Shown here: piece after piece, positions 1 through 7,729 of the stretch | Layout: the number at the start of each line of letters is the position of its first letter | How positions within the stretch are numbered: position 1 is the first letter of the stretch | From: an uncultured Mycoplasmatota bacterium | GTDB taxonomy: Bacteria; Bacillota_I; Bacilli_A; RF39; UBA660 | Assembly (NCBI GenBank): GCA_937944975.1 | Contig: CALEBF010000007.1 | Coordinates: forward strand, 1-25,020 | DNA: 25,020 nt | Reading direction: 5' to 3' | The notes under the pieces: model-generated | Databases searched by the model: none | Seen by the model: the letters and a program-made list of their open reading frames with translations, nothing else | What the model was told of the DNA's origin: nothing | Program-made: the position numbers and the translations under genes

Positions 1-16
1 TAATTCTATTGATAAC

Positions 17-49
17 AAAAAGAAGAATGTTTAATTCATTCTCCTTTTT
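17..49 (-). terminator. Rho-independent terminator of agrBD
   Basis: Positions 17-29 pair with 37-49 to give a 13-bp stem with a single G-U pair and the 7-nt loop 30-36. On the minus strand the stem ends in a U-rich 3' arm. It begins at the agrD stop codon (49-51), so agrBD looks like a closed two-gene transcript. The opposite strand also carries a T-run, so it may act in both directions. Confidence 0.8.
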
Positions 50-171
50 TATTTGATCATACATTTTGGGATAGTTGGTTCATCAACAACTATTACAAAG
101 CACGCTTGACTTCCTAATCCTGCAATCATCGTTGCAACGCCTGCTAACCACACTGCCACTTTTTTAAACAC
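49..171 (-). CDS. agrD: AgrD-like cyclic lactone autoinducer peptide precursor
   Basis: This small 40-codon gene starts with GTG (171-169). A strong GGGGGAG ribosome binding site lies at 177-183 and overlaps the end of agrB. The product has a Lys-containing amphipathic N-terminal segment (FKKVAVWLAGVATMIAGLG), a hydrophobic core with one Cys (SQACFVIVV, Cys24) and an acidic/Pro C-terminal tail (DEPTIPKCMIK). That is the layout of AgrD precursors: membrane-targeting leader, thiolactone core and a charged recognition tail with a DEPxxPK-like motif. AgrB, encoded 17 bp upstream, would remove the tail and cyclise the core through the Cys24 thiol. Counting from Cys24 to the residue before Asp30 gives six residues instead of the usual five, so the exact cleavage point is uncertain. 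The identification rests on motif layout and position next to agrB. Confidence 0.85.
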   Translation of the reverse strand: MFKKVAVWLAGVATMIAGLGSQACFVIVVDEPTIPKCMIK

Positions 172-188
172 TCATACTCCCCCTTACT

Positions 189-794
189 TCAACTTACATG
201 TTCTAAATACTGACGATAATTCGCGTATGGTAGATGAAAAAAACTATATATTTCTGGTGATATCATTAAACATTCAATCAACAACACTGCAATTAAAGAA
301 TTTGCATAAAACCTTGGAGTATAAAAAGAAGCGATTACATATAACCAAGCAGTCAAAGTAGAAATTATTTTATATACTTTCCTTCTTTTTTTAGATACTA
401 TTGGTCTATTCTTTGTATCTGATGGTGCATATTTATATATATATCCAATAGCAAAAGTCCCTAATATAAGTTGAATCCAAAAATTCATTTCAAACTGTAA
501 ACATATCCATGGCGGTAATACTAATAATAAAAAAGATGAAACATAGCATTCCCAGCTTTTGTTAGCATGCAATCCAAAAGCTGTAGAACGAATGATTCCA
601 AAGAAGATTAAAAATATTAAAAATTCTTTTATAATTCCCATCATAGATGCTGCTAAAGTTAAAATTATTGTTTTAGTAATCAATATGTATATAGACTCTA
701 ATCCGTATTTTACAACTGCCATTTGGTTTTCTGTATATTCTGGACATTCCTTTCCTATTATCTTCAATATTAGTGTTACTACTCTTGTCCGCAT
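189..794 (-). CDS. agrB: AgrB accessory gene regulator membrane protease
   Basis: A polytopic membrane endopeptidase of 201 residues, the normal AgrB length, that processes the AgrD propeptide into a cyclic autoinducing peptide. The catalytic pair is visible as His76 and Cys83 (GLHANKSWEC), matching the known His/Cys dyad spacing of staphylococcal AgrB. The later family motif appears as APSDTKNRPI around residues 123-132. About six hydrophobic segments are present (roughly 34-50, 54-70, 84-99, 104-120, 143-158, 164-182). The ATG at 794 has a GGAGG site 8 nt upstream, so the start is well supported. It is followed by agrD. No agrC sensor kinase or agrA regulator is visible in the window, and a terminator closes the pair, so any kinase and regulator must be encoded separately. 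Confidence 0.93.
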   Translation of the reverse strand: MRTRVVTLILKIIGKECPEYTENQMAVVKYGLESIYILITKTIILTLAASMMGIIKEFLIFLIFFGIIRSTAFGLHANKSWECYVSSFLLLVLPPWICLQFEMNFWIQLILGTFAIGYIYKYAPSDTKNRPIVSKKRRKVYKIISTLTAWLYVIASFYTPRFYANSLIAVLLIECLMISPEIYSFFHLPYANYRQYLEHVS

Positions 795-820
795 TCTCTT
801 ACCTCCGAATTATCGCGGCA

Positions 821-856
821 ATTGTATCCCATTTATTTCTATAAGTATCAACTTAT
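821..856 (-). promoter_or_regulatory. candidate agrBD promoter with LytTR-like half-site
   Basis: On the minus strand a TTGATA -35-like hexamer (846-851) and a TACAAT -10-like hexamer (821-826) are separated by 19 bp, longer than optimal. The -35 lies inside a perfect 6-bp dyad (841-846 and 851-856, ATAAGT/ACTTAT). Positions 847-855 read TAAGTTGAT on the minus strand, which fits the published LytTR/AgrA-type 9-mer consensus as I recall it. A long spacer plus an activator half-site is typical of AgrA-activated promoters. A second correctly spaced half-site was not found. Confidence 0.4.
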
Positions 857-981
857 GCACGAAAACATATTTTTTTTGTTCGAAATTATGATTTTTTCTT
901 AACTGAATAACATATTTATATCTAAGCGGTTTGTATATCCTTATTTAAAGCAAACATCCGTTTTTTCTGCTTTTTTTCCTA

Positions 982-987
982 TATAAT
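982..987 (+). promoter_or_regulatory. -10 element of the cold-shock gene promoter
   Basis: A perfect TATAAT lies 51 bp upstream of the csp start in an A/T-rich tract. The expected -35 position (about 959-964) has no good TTGACA match. Transcription from here would give a leader of roughly 45 nt containing a small CAAC/GTTG hairpin (about 1001-1012) ahead of the AAGGAGGG ribosome binding site at 1024-1031. Confidence 0.45.
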
Positions 988-1037
988 ATTTTATATTAAA
1001 GCAACAGCGTTGTTTATATAGTCAAGGAGGGTAGTGT

Positions 1038-1250
1038 ATGGTTGGACGTGTTAAATGGTTCAATAATAAAAAAGGATTTGGCTTTATTGAATATAAAGAA
1101 AATCTTGATATTTTTGTCCATTACAGTTCTATTATGATCGAAGGATACAAAACTTTGTCAGAAGGTCAGATGGTTGAATTTGATTTAGTGGAAACAGAAA
1201 AAGGTTTACAAGCGAAAAACGTAAAAGAAGTAAAACCTACTACAGTGTAG
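1038..1250 (+). CDS. csp: cold-shock protein, CspA family
   Basis: A 70-residue single-domain cold-shock protein, an OB-fold RNA/single-stranded DNA chaperone in the cytoplasm. It starts with the family signature VGRVKWFN. Both RNA-binding motifs are present: RNP1 as KGFGFIEY (residues 13-20) and RNP2 as DIFVHYS (about 25-31). Length and layout are standard. AAGGAGGG at 1024-1031 is 6 nt before the ATG and fixes the start. The last codons form part of the transcription terminator. It is transcribed divergently from agrBD and convergently with the HNH-like gene. Confidence 0.96.
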   Translation: MVGRVKWFNNKKGFGFIEYKENLDIFVHYSSIMIEGYKTLSEGQMVEFDLVETEKGLQAKNVKEVKPTTV

Positions 1251-1258
1251 TAGGTTTT
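1232..1258. terminator. bidirectional terminator inside the csp 3' coding end
   Basis: A perfect 12-bp inverted repeat (1232-1243 with 1247-1258, 3-nt loop) contains the final csp codons and its TAG stop at 1248-1250. T-tracts are present on both strands. The HNH-like gene on the opposite strand stops at 1259, directly next to the repeat, so one hairpin serves two convergent genes. Confidence 0.85.
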
Positions 1259-2614
1259 TCAATAAAATATTTCTTCAATGTTCATTTCCATCGAATGTCC
1301 AATACTTTTTAAAGGGGTTGCACTATAAAAATTGAAATAATATCGTCCATTTAAATTAGATACAGATCCTTGATATTCATTATTTTCTATTTTTAATTTT
1401 GCATGTATCTCTCTTCCATTATAATAATCTAAAATACGTTTTGGAAGTTCTACATAGTATTCCCCTTTAAAATCATTATATTGAATTGTTCCTTCAAACG
1501 ATGGATGGTGCAAGTTCATCTTTTGCATTAATTCATACATCGTCTCATATTGTAATACGGCCCAAGTAGCTGGGCTCAATTCTAAAATGCCCATACTAGT
1601 TAATCGGCGCTTTTTACGAGAGAAAAGCTTTTTATAATCATAGTCAAAGTGAAGTGGATCGTCATATAGTTGAAATACACGTTGGAAGTCAGTATTAATT
1701 TCTCGTTGATACATTAGTTCATATTCCTTTGCTGCCTCTTCAATGCGGTAATGATCAAAAAATCTTATTTTATGACCTTGTAACCATTGCCACATAGAAT
1801 ATGGGTTATACACTTGCGGTGCACTTCTTTTACAAGTTCCACATAATAATATTAAGTTATTAGGTTTGTATTCTCCTTTTAATTCTTTAGGAATAATATA
1901 AGTTGGATATAATTTTTTATTCATTCCACAACACCAACAACGTTCGATTGCATCCTCATATGTAACGCTCGTATGTTCTAAATTTCCATGAATGTGCCAG
2001 TATTCTGCAATAGACTGAAACAATTCCTTTTGCTGTTCACTTATTTCAGATTGCTTTATATATCGTACAAAATAATATTGATTTTTAATATATAGGGTAT
2101 TTAATGCACACATTTCTATAAAATTCTCAAGCTTTACAATATGCACCTCATTTACCAATATTTGCGAAAACAAATATCCAGGCAATACGGCATCCATATT
2201 GTTTTGATACTCTGCTATTTTAAACTTTTTTTGTTGTTGTTTTATGATTGCATCCAGTTTTTGAATCAATATAGTTTCTTCTGCCGTTTGACTTTTCTTT
2301 TTTCGCTTTACTTCATGTAGGAAAGCTCTAATCCAAAGAAAAGACAAATGTTCAAAATTGTTTTGCGCTTCTCTTATACATTTGATCGTTTGTTGTATTC
2401 CCATTGTTATAGTTTTATTAAAATTCAGTTTCTTTTCGTTTTTTAGATTTTGTAGTTCGTCATAGTCCTCTTTTGATATCCAATCAACTTCGATTCCTTT
2501 CGTGTCAATATTAACTTCTACATTCACTATATTGATCTCTAGATCGATCTGCAATTTGGAAACATATTCCATCCAAATATCATATACTGTTTTCCACGTA
2601 ATTTCCTTTTTCAT
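1259..2614 (-). CDS. HNH-family protein with degenerate active site
   Basis: A 451-residue protein with a central zinc-ribbon HNH-like module. CWCCG (Cys226, Cys229) is followed by TYIIPKELKGEYKPNN and LILLCGTCKRSAP (Cys258, Cys261). Canonical relatives of this HNH branch read CHIIP and CxxCH; here the first His is Tyr and the last is Lys, while the four zinc cysteines and the central Asn are kept. The protein may therefore bind zinc and nucleic acid without cutting. The long N-terminal (about 220 residues) and C-terminal regions were not recognised. The ATG at 2614 is chosen because GGAGG at 2620-2624 precedes it by 5 nt; a TTG at 2626 lies within that site's surroundings and is unlikely. 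It is a single gene, with terminators on both sides. Confidence 0.7.
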   Translation of the reverse strand: MKKEITWKTVYDIWMEYVSKLQIDLEINIVNVEVNIDTKGIEVDWISKEDYDELQNLKNEKKLNFNKTITMGIQQTIKCIREAQNNFEHLSFLWIRAFLHEVKRKKKSQTAEETILIQKLDAIIKQQQKKFKIAEYQNNMDAVLPGYLFSQILVNEVHIVKLENFIEMCALNTLYIKNQYYFVRYIKQSEISEQQKELFQSIAEYWHIHGNLEHTSVTYEDAIERCWCCGMNKKLYPTYIIPKELKGEYKPNNLILLCGTCKRSAPQVYNPYSMWQWLQGHKIRFFDHYRIEEAAKEYELMYQREINTDFQRVFQLYDDPLHFDYDYKKLFSRKKRRLTSMGILELSPATWAVLQYETMYELMQKMNLHHPSFEGTIQYNDFKGEYYVELPKRILDYYNGREIHAKLKIENNEYQGSVSNLNGRYYFNFYSATPLKSIGHSMEMNIEEIFY

Positions 2615-2633
2615 ATAAACCTCCAACCGTGAT

Positions 2634-2673
2634 ACAAAAAAGGGCCGTACGCTAAAGTCTGTACGAGCCCTTT
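2634..2673 (-). terminator. terminator of the Ca2+-ATPase gene
   Basis: A GC-containing stem of 12 bp (2639-2650 with 2661-2673, one bulged A at 2666) is followed on the minus strand by a U-run (2641-2634). It lies 55 bp past the ATPase stop and just upstream of the HNH-like gene, separating the two transcripts. Confidence 0.85.
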
Positions 2674-2727
2674 ATTTACACATAGTATAACATAATTTAC
2701 TATAAATAGAAAGAAATTTACGTAAAA

Positions 2728-5373
2728 TTACACACCGCCAATCATTCCTCTTTTTCGTAAATAAAGTTTTCTACACCAGTCAACTGGTACCACAGTCGAT
2801 GCAAATATCAACATTGTAATAAATTCCTTAAAAGTCAACCCACTCGTACGAAATAAATTACCACCAAAATAAATCATGATTATTTGCACAACGATAATAA
2901 ATAAAATTGTTGCGATAAATACTTTATTTTTTAACAAATGAGCAAATAAATTTAAACGATGTGTTCTTGCATTAAAACAGTTAAAGATACCCATAAATAT
3001 AAATAGCCCAAAGAATGCCGTCATCAAATACTTATAATTTTCTCCTGTTCGGAAAAAGTGTTGAATCCAGGGTGTTTTTAAAAACAGAATACATAAAATA
3101 GATGAATATATTCCCGTAAATAATATCTCATCTTTCATATAGCGATTCATAATTGGTTCATCTTTCTTCTTCGGCATCTCTTTCATATATTCAACAAGTG
3201 GTGGTTCAAATGCAAATGCGAGTCCTGCCAGCGTATCCATAACCATATTGATCCATAGCATTTGAATTACTGTAACAGGAGTATCTACACCAATAAAAGG
3301 TCCTATAATTGAAAGAGTAATTGCACAGACATTTACCGTTAATTGAAATATGATAAATTTTCGAATACTTTTAAAAATCGTTCTACCAAATAGAATTGCT
3401 TTCGCAATCGATAAAAAGTTATCATCTAAAATAACAATATCACTTGCTTCTTTAGAGACCTCTGTCCCACTTCCCATCGCAAATCCAACATCCGCACGTT
3501 TCAAAGCTGGCGCATCATTTACTCCATCCCCCGTCATTCCTACAACTAATTCACACTCTTGAGAAATACGAATCAATCTACTTTTATCGCTAGGTAATGA
3601 TCTAGCAACTACTCTCAAGCGCGGTAAAATCTTCTTCAACTCTTCGTCACTTTTTTGTTTTAATTCATCACTTGTTAATACAAGATCATCTGAATTCTGA
3701 TAAATCCCTGCTTCTTTTGCTATCGCCATAGCAGTATCTTTATTATCTCCTGTTATCATGACAGTTTGAATATGTGCTTCATGTACAAGTTGAACTCCAG
3801 TAATGGCCTCACTACGAATCTCGTCTTTAATAAATGCGAATCCTACAAGCGTTAAATCACGAAAAGAAGTAACATTTACTACTTTATCACTCGTTGCAAA
3901 TGCAATGACTCGAATCCCATTTTGTGTCATCGATGAGATCTTTCGGTTCATCTCCAACTTTGATAAAATCGTGCGAATATTACCGTTTTCATCATAGTAT
4001 TTCGTACAATATGGGAGAATCTTTTCAGGAGCTCCTTTAATTAAATTTAATCGCTTTCCATCGTCTAAAATCGTCGTAATCGCATATTTGTTTTTACTAT
4101 CAAATGGGATATGTGAAATCTCTTTCTTTTGATAACCTAAATCAGATTGAATAAACTCTAACAGTGCACGATCTGTAATATTCCCACCAACCGCATGATG
4201 GGATGTATCGTATCTACTAGCATTATTATATAAAAAGGAATCTTTCACAATAGGATATAATTTTCCTACTTTGGAGAGTTCATATTCACTATGATATGAT
4301 TTTAAATTTCCACTCATAAAAGAAACAACTTCTAGTTTTCCTTTTGTCAATGTTCCTGTTTTATCCGTAAATAAAATATTAATACTACCTGCGGTTTCGA
4401 TTCCTACTAATCTTCTAACCAATACATTATTTTTTAACATTCGTTTCATATTAGATGATAACACCAATGTAATCATCATAGGAAGCCCTTCTGGTACAGC
4501 AACTACAATAATAGTTACACTTAGTGTTAAAGCATATAATATGTGCCCTGCCATAACTGGAAAATCTGTTACGAATGCAATAATCTTTGAAAGTTGAAAT
4601 TGTTGATCAATCACAACAACAGAAAATAAATATGACACACTGACTAGTACAGCGCCAATATATCCTATTCTACTAATTACAGTAGCGAGTCCACGTAATC
4701 TGATCTTCAATGGGCTTTCTGGTTGTTTTTCTTGAATTTCCTGCGCTAATTGACCATAATATGTCTTATCCCCTACTTCGGTAACACAAACTTCTGCATC
4801 TCCGGAATACACTACTGTACCGCGATATACTTGATTTGCTTTCTCTGGAACATTCCAATCATTGCATACTCTTTTTTCCACTCCGGCTGCTTCTCCATTA
4901 AACGATGATTCATCCACTGTTAAGTTTCCACGTACTAAAATTCCATCAGCAGGAACTTTATCTCCAGCTTCTAATAAAATGATATCCCCAACCACAACTT
5001 CTTCTACTTCAATTTCAGCTACTTGTCCATTTCGTTTTACCTTGCATTTTAACTTCGCCGATTCAGCTTGTAATCTGGCAAATGCTTTCTCACTTCCATA
5101 TTCTGATATACTAGAAATAAAAGATGCTAAAAAGATCGCAATCACAATTCCTACGGTTTCAAACCAATCGAAATTTTGAATTAAGAAAACAGTTTTGATC
5201 CCAAGTGCAATTAATAAAATCTTGATAATAGGATCTCCTAGAGACTCTAACAATAACTTTAAAAATCCATCTTGTTTTTTAGAAGTAATATGATTGCTTC
5301 CATGTTTTTTTCTACTATCGCTAACTTGCTTATCATCTAATCCTGTCACTATGTTTGTTTCAATCTTTCTCAT
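2728..5373 (-). CDS. calcium-translocating P-type ATPase, PMCA (IIB) type
   Basis: A membrane ATPase of about 881 residues, predicted to export Ca2+. Numbering from the ATG at 5373, the phosphorylation motif DKTGTLT has its Asp near residue 337, the TM4 ion-site motif PEGLP is near 294-298, and the hinge motif TGDGVNDAPALK is clear. TM6 carries NMVMDTLAGLAFA, the type II Ca2+-pump pattern. The actuator loop reads FNGEAAGVEK, with Asn in place of the usual Thr of TGES. Ten hydrophobic segments are expected and visible. The upstream extension to 5436 has no ribosome binding site, whereas AGGAGGG at 5381-5387 precedes the ATG at 5373 by about 8 nt, so the shorter form is preferred. It is monocistronic, with its own terminator. 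Ion specificity is a family inference. Confidence 0.92.
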   Translation of the reverse strand: MRKIETNIVTGLDDKQVSDSRKKHGSNHITSKKQDGFLKLLLESLGDPIIKILLIALGIKTVFLIQNFDWFETVGIVIAIFLASFISSISEYGSEKAFARLQAESAKLKCKVKRNGQVAEIEVEEVVVGDIILLEAGDKVPADGILVRGNLTVDESSFNGEAAGVEKRVCNDWNVPEKANQVYRGTVVYSGDAEVCVTEVGDKTYYGQLAQEIQEKQPESPLKIRLRGLATVISRIGYIGAVLVSVSYLFSVVVIDQQFQLSKIIAFVTDFPVMAGHILYALTLSVTIIVVAVPEGLPMMITLVLSSNMKRMLKNNVLVRRLVGIETAGSINILFTDKTGTLTKGKLEVVSFMSGNLKSYHSEYELSKVGKLYPIVKDSFLYNNASRYDTSHHAVGGNITDRALLEFIQSDLGYQKKEISHIPFDSKNKYAITTILDDGKRLNLIKGAPEKILPYCTKYYDENGNIRTILSKLEMNRKISSMTQNGIRVIAFATSDKVVNVTSFRDLTLVGFAFIKDEIRSEAITGVQLVHEAHIQTVMITGDNKDTAMAIAKEAGIYQNSDDLVLTSDELKQKSDEELKKILPRLRVVARSLPSDKSRLIRISQECELVVGMTGDGVNDAPALKRADVGFAMGSGTEVSKEASDIVILDDNFLSIAKAILFGRTIFKSIRKFIIFQLTVNVCAITLSIIGPFIGVDTPVTVIQMLWINMVMDTLAGLAFAFEPPLVEYMKEMPKKKDEPIMNRYMKDEILFTGIYSSILCILFLKTPWIQHFFRTGENYKYLMTAFFGLFIFMGIFNCFNARTHRLNLFAHLLKNKVFIATILFIIVVQIIMIYFGGNLFRTSGLTFKEFITMLIFASTVVPVDWCRKLYLRKRGMIGGV

Positions 5374-5492
5374 CACATTTCCCTCCTGATTTACTCTATG
5401 AGGGTCAAAAAGGATATAATCGAATTTTTTATCCACTTATTTTGACATATGATTTACTATTTTTGAAAAATATTACTTTTTTATATAAAATA

Positions 5493-5517
5493 AAAAGAGT
5501 AAATTTATTACTCTTTT
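5493..5517 (-). terminator. terminator of the HTH gene
   Basis: A perfect 10-bp inverted repeat (5493-5502 with 5508-5517, 5-nt loop) contains the stop codon of the HTH gene in one arm. On the minus strand it runs into a U-tract. Confidence 0.75.
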
Positions 5518-5843
5518 ATTAAACCATTTCTCTTTAATACCTGATACACACACGAATAACTACGTCTTCCATAAAATTTGCAGAACTTTCGTATGCTGAC
5601 ATGCGACTTTTTATATAATGATATAATCTTTTGTTCTTCTTCCTCAGAAATCGCATTTTTTGGTTTTCTATGCTTATTTCCATGCGTAGATGAAGCAATT
5701 CCATCTAGCATTTCTTTTTTTAGCTTTAAAATATATTTCGGATGATATCCTGTAATCTCCGCAATCTCTTTATACTGTAGAAAACTGTGATGATCTAGCT
5801 TATCTTGAATTAACTTCATTGCTAATTTCTTATCGTATTTCAT
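5508..5843 (-). CDS. stand-alone helix-turn-helix protein, transposase N-terminus-like
   Basis: A 111-residue basic protein. It has two predicted helix-turn-helix stretches: KEIAEITGYHPKYILKLKKE in the N-terminal half and a second around EEQKIISLYKKSHVSIRKF. A basic linker (HGNKHRKPKNA) sits between them. This resembles the DNA-binding N-terminus of IS1202/ISNCY-type transposases, in which two such domains are joined by a similar HGN/RGKP linker. No catalytic DDE domain follows; the gene ends cleanly in its own terminator. A genomic remnant or a domesticated DNA-binding protein are both possible. The ATG at 5843 is preferred over an upstream in-frame ATG at 5894, because AGGTGAT precedes it at normal spacing. 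No inverted repeats of an IS were seen around it. Confidence 0.65.
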   Translation of the reverse strand: MKYDKKLAMKLIQDKLDHHSFLQYKEIAEITGYHPKYILKLKKEMLDGIASSTHGNKHRKPKNAISEEEEQKIISLYKKSHVSIRKFCKFYGRRSYSCVYQVLKRNGLIKE

Positions 5844-5906
5844 AGCATCACCTAGCTTAATTATATCATAAAAGTCACATTTTTGCAAAATCATGTAAAT
5901 TTATGT

Positions 5907-7577
5907 CTAGTCTTCGTACCATTCAGCAAACCAGAAATCTTCAAATCCGTACTTGAATGTACGATATGCATTTTTACTTTCATCAAATTTATAGGATTTT
6001 ATTAGTGTTCCATCTTCATCATATTCTGATATTGTCTGTGCTCTTCCTGCCATTGTAATCACGTGACCATTGTAATTCTGAACACTACTTACAATACTTG
6101 AATATGGTAAATCAATAGAATCTACAAGTTCGTATGTCTTAGCATTTTCATCAATCAAATAACTCTGGTAATAAGAATATTCTCCACCTTCATATCCAGC
6201 ACTATCTGGATAGCTTGACCAGTCAAAATCTGGTTTTGTATAAGTGAAGTTTGTATTATTGTTAAATAAAATTATATAATACTGTCCATCTTCTAAATTT
6301 TCATCAGTTACAATTGTTGCAGTGTGTTGACCGGCATTAGGAATACCCTCTCCGATTTTTTCAAGTACTAAATCAGCATATGATGTATCTTTCCATACAG
6401 ATTGATCTCCTACCATGTAGTCAATTGCAGGTTTTGTATCGATATCTTTAATTTTAATTACTGTACTAAGCTCTCTTGAACTTACGATAATGTCTCCATC
6501 TTCATCCATATCGATGCTATTTAAATGCACCCAGTCTAATCGATCTCCCGTATAAGAATTATCCGTTGGCATTACTGCTTTTTCTTTCATTTCAGGAAGT
6601 AGATCTGCCATATTGATCAATTCCTCAACTTCTCCTGTTTCTACATCAATTGTGATAATATAGTCTTCCATTGTCTTCTCTCCACTCTTATTTACGAGAG
6701 CAAGGAATCGATTATTCTCTTCATCGTATTCATAATCGTGATGGAATTTATATCCTTCTACTTCATATCTGCGATCGATCTTACCGAGATGATTTACAAA
6801 TACAATAGAATCTTTACTATCGTTATATACTAAATAATCATCAATAATCATAAATCGATCTGTTCGATATCCATCGTTTGGAATTTCTCCACGTAAAATT
6901 CCATTATTGTCGTATAAATAAGTGTTTGCTTTGTAATTTTCTGCATTTCCTAATACAGCAAATAATCCGTTTTCAAGAGATTCTATACTATCTCCGTCGA
7001 TCACTTCTAATTTATTTTGAACATTCTTTCTTTCTGGTAACGTAATCGTAAAAGTAAACTCATTTATTACTTTATCTTCACTGTCTTTTTCTTGAAGTGT
7101 TACAGTGTTTTCATATCCTGCAACTAATCCGATTAATTGATATCCACCATCTTGCGTCTCATATAATGTTTGCGTAAAATCAGGAATATCTTCGTCATCT
7201 ACTGATACCGAATAAGATAACGTTGTTCCCTCTTCATGGTCTAAATATACATTGACTGAATTAAAATTAGTACCATAAGGGTTATATATAATGAATGGTC
7301 TTTCCATCGTGTAAGCTGTTGTATACGTCTGTTCAGCTATCATTCTTTCCACAATATCTTGATATGTCAAATTCTCCTCTGATATTTTATCGTCTTTCGT
7401 CACTGTATAAATAGATGCTCCTAATTCTTGGTCCTCTTGCAATGCAATATGATTCTGCATCCACCATTCTTCATCTGAATGATCTACGAAAAAGAAATAC
7501 CAGATAAGCAAACCTAATATCAACAATCCAACACACAATAATGTAATTACTTTATAATGTTCTTTTAATTTATTCAT
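5907..7577 (-). CDS. aryl-sulfate sulfotransferase (PAPS-independent), membrane-anchored
   Basis: A 556-residue protein of the bacterial arylsulfate sulfotransferase family, which moves sulfate from one phenolic sulfate ester to another phenol through a sulfo-histidine, without PAPS. The family active-site set is recognisable: HHD (His279/280), DWVHLNS (His351, Asn353), SSREL (Arg368) and GQHTATI (His418). This matches the His/His/Asn/Arg/His set known from the E. coli enzyme with similar spacing. The N-terminus has one hydrophobic helix (about residues 9-29) with no lipobox or clear cleavage site, so the catalytic beta-propeller is probably tethered outside the cell. GGGAGG a few bases before the ATG at 7577 fixes the start; the 38 codons upstream are not expected to be translated. 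It is divergent from an anchored SGNH hydrolase. The acceptor is unknown. Confidence 0.9.
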   Translation of the reverse strand: MNKLKEHYKVITLLCVGLLILGLLIWYFFFVDHSDEEWWMQNHIALQEDQELGASIYTVTKDDKISEENLTYQDIVERMIAEQTYTTAYTMERPFIIYNPYGTNFNSVNVYLDHEEGTTLSYSVSVDDEDIPDFTQTLYETQDGGYQLIGLVAGYENTVTLQEKDSEDKVINEFTFTITLPERKNVQNKLEVIDGDSIESLENGLFAVLGNAENYKANTYLYDNNGILRGEIPNDGYRTDRFMIIDDYLVYNDSKDSIVFVNHLGKIDRRYEVEGYKFHHDYEYDEENNRFLALVNKSGEKTMEDYIITIDVETGEVEELINMADLLPEMKEKAVMPTDNSYTGDRLDWVHLNSIDMDEDGDIIVSSRELSTVIKIKDIDTKPAIDYMVGDQSVWKDTSYADLVLEKIGEGIPNAGQHTATIVTDENLEDGQYYIILFNNNTNFTYTKPDFDWSSYPDSAGYEGGEYSYYQSYLIDENAKTYELVDSIDLPYSSIVSSVQNYNGHVITMAGRAQTISEYDEDGTLIKSYKFDESKNAYRTFKYGFEDFWFAEWYED

Positions 7578-7695
7578 AGTTCCTCCCATCATTTTATAGT
7601 ATAGGCTGAATTTGTGAAAATTAAATGATAGAGCGTGAAATAATATAGAAAAAACGGACAAAATAAAACAAACAACTTTTATTTTTACCAATTTA

Positions 7696-7704
7696 TGCTA
7701 TAAT
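7696..7704 (+). promoter_or_regulatory. extended -10 promoter of the SGNH hydrolase gene
   Basis: TGCTATAAT at 7696-7704 is a perfect extended -10 (TGn plus TATAAT). It lies 25 bp upstream of the ATG, so the leader would be short, with AGGAGG at 7719-7724. The -35 region is poor, as is common with extended -10 promoters. Confidence 0.65.
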
Positions 7705-7729
7705 AGAAGTCATTATTTAGGAGGATATT

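Noticed and set aside
1..64. A minus-strand open frame overlapping the agrD end that could begin agrC
   Set aside because: It has no ribosome binding site before its ATG and runs through a strong terminator hairpin.
559..891. Plus-strand frame of 110 codons opposite agrB
   Set aside because: It is antisense to a clearly identified AgrB with catalytic residues and has no ribosome site.
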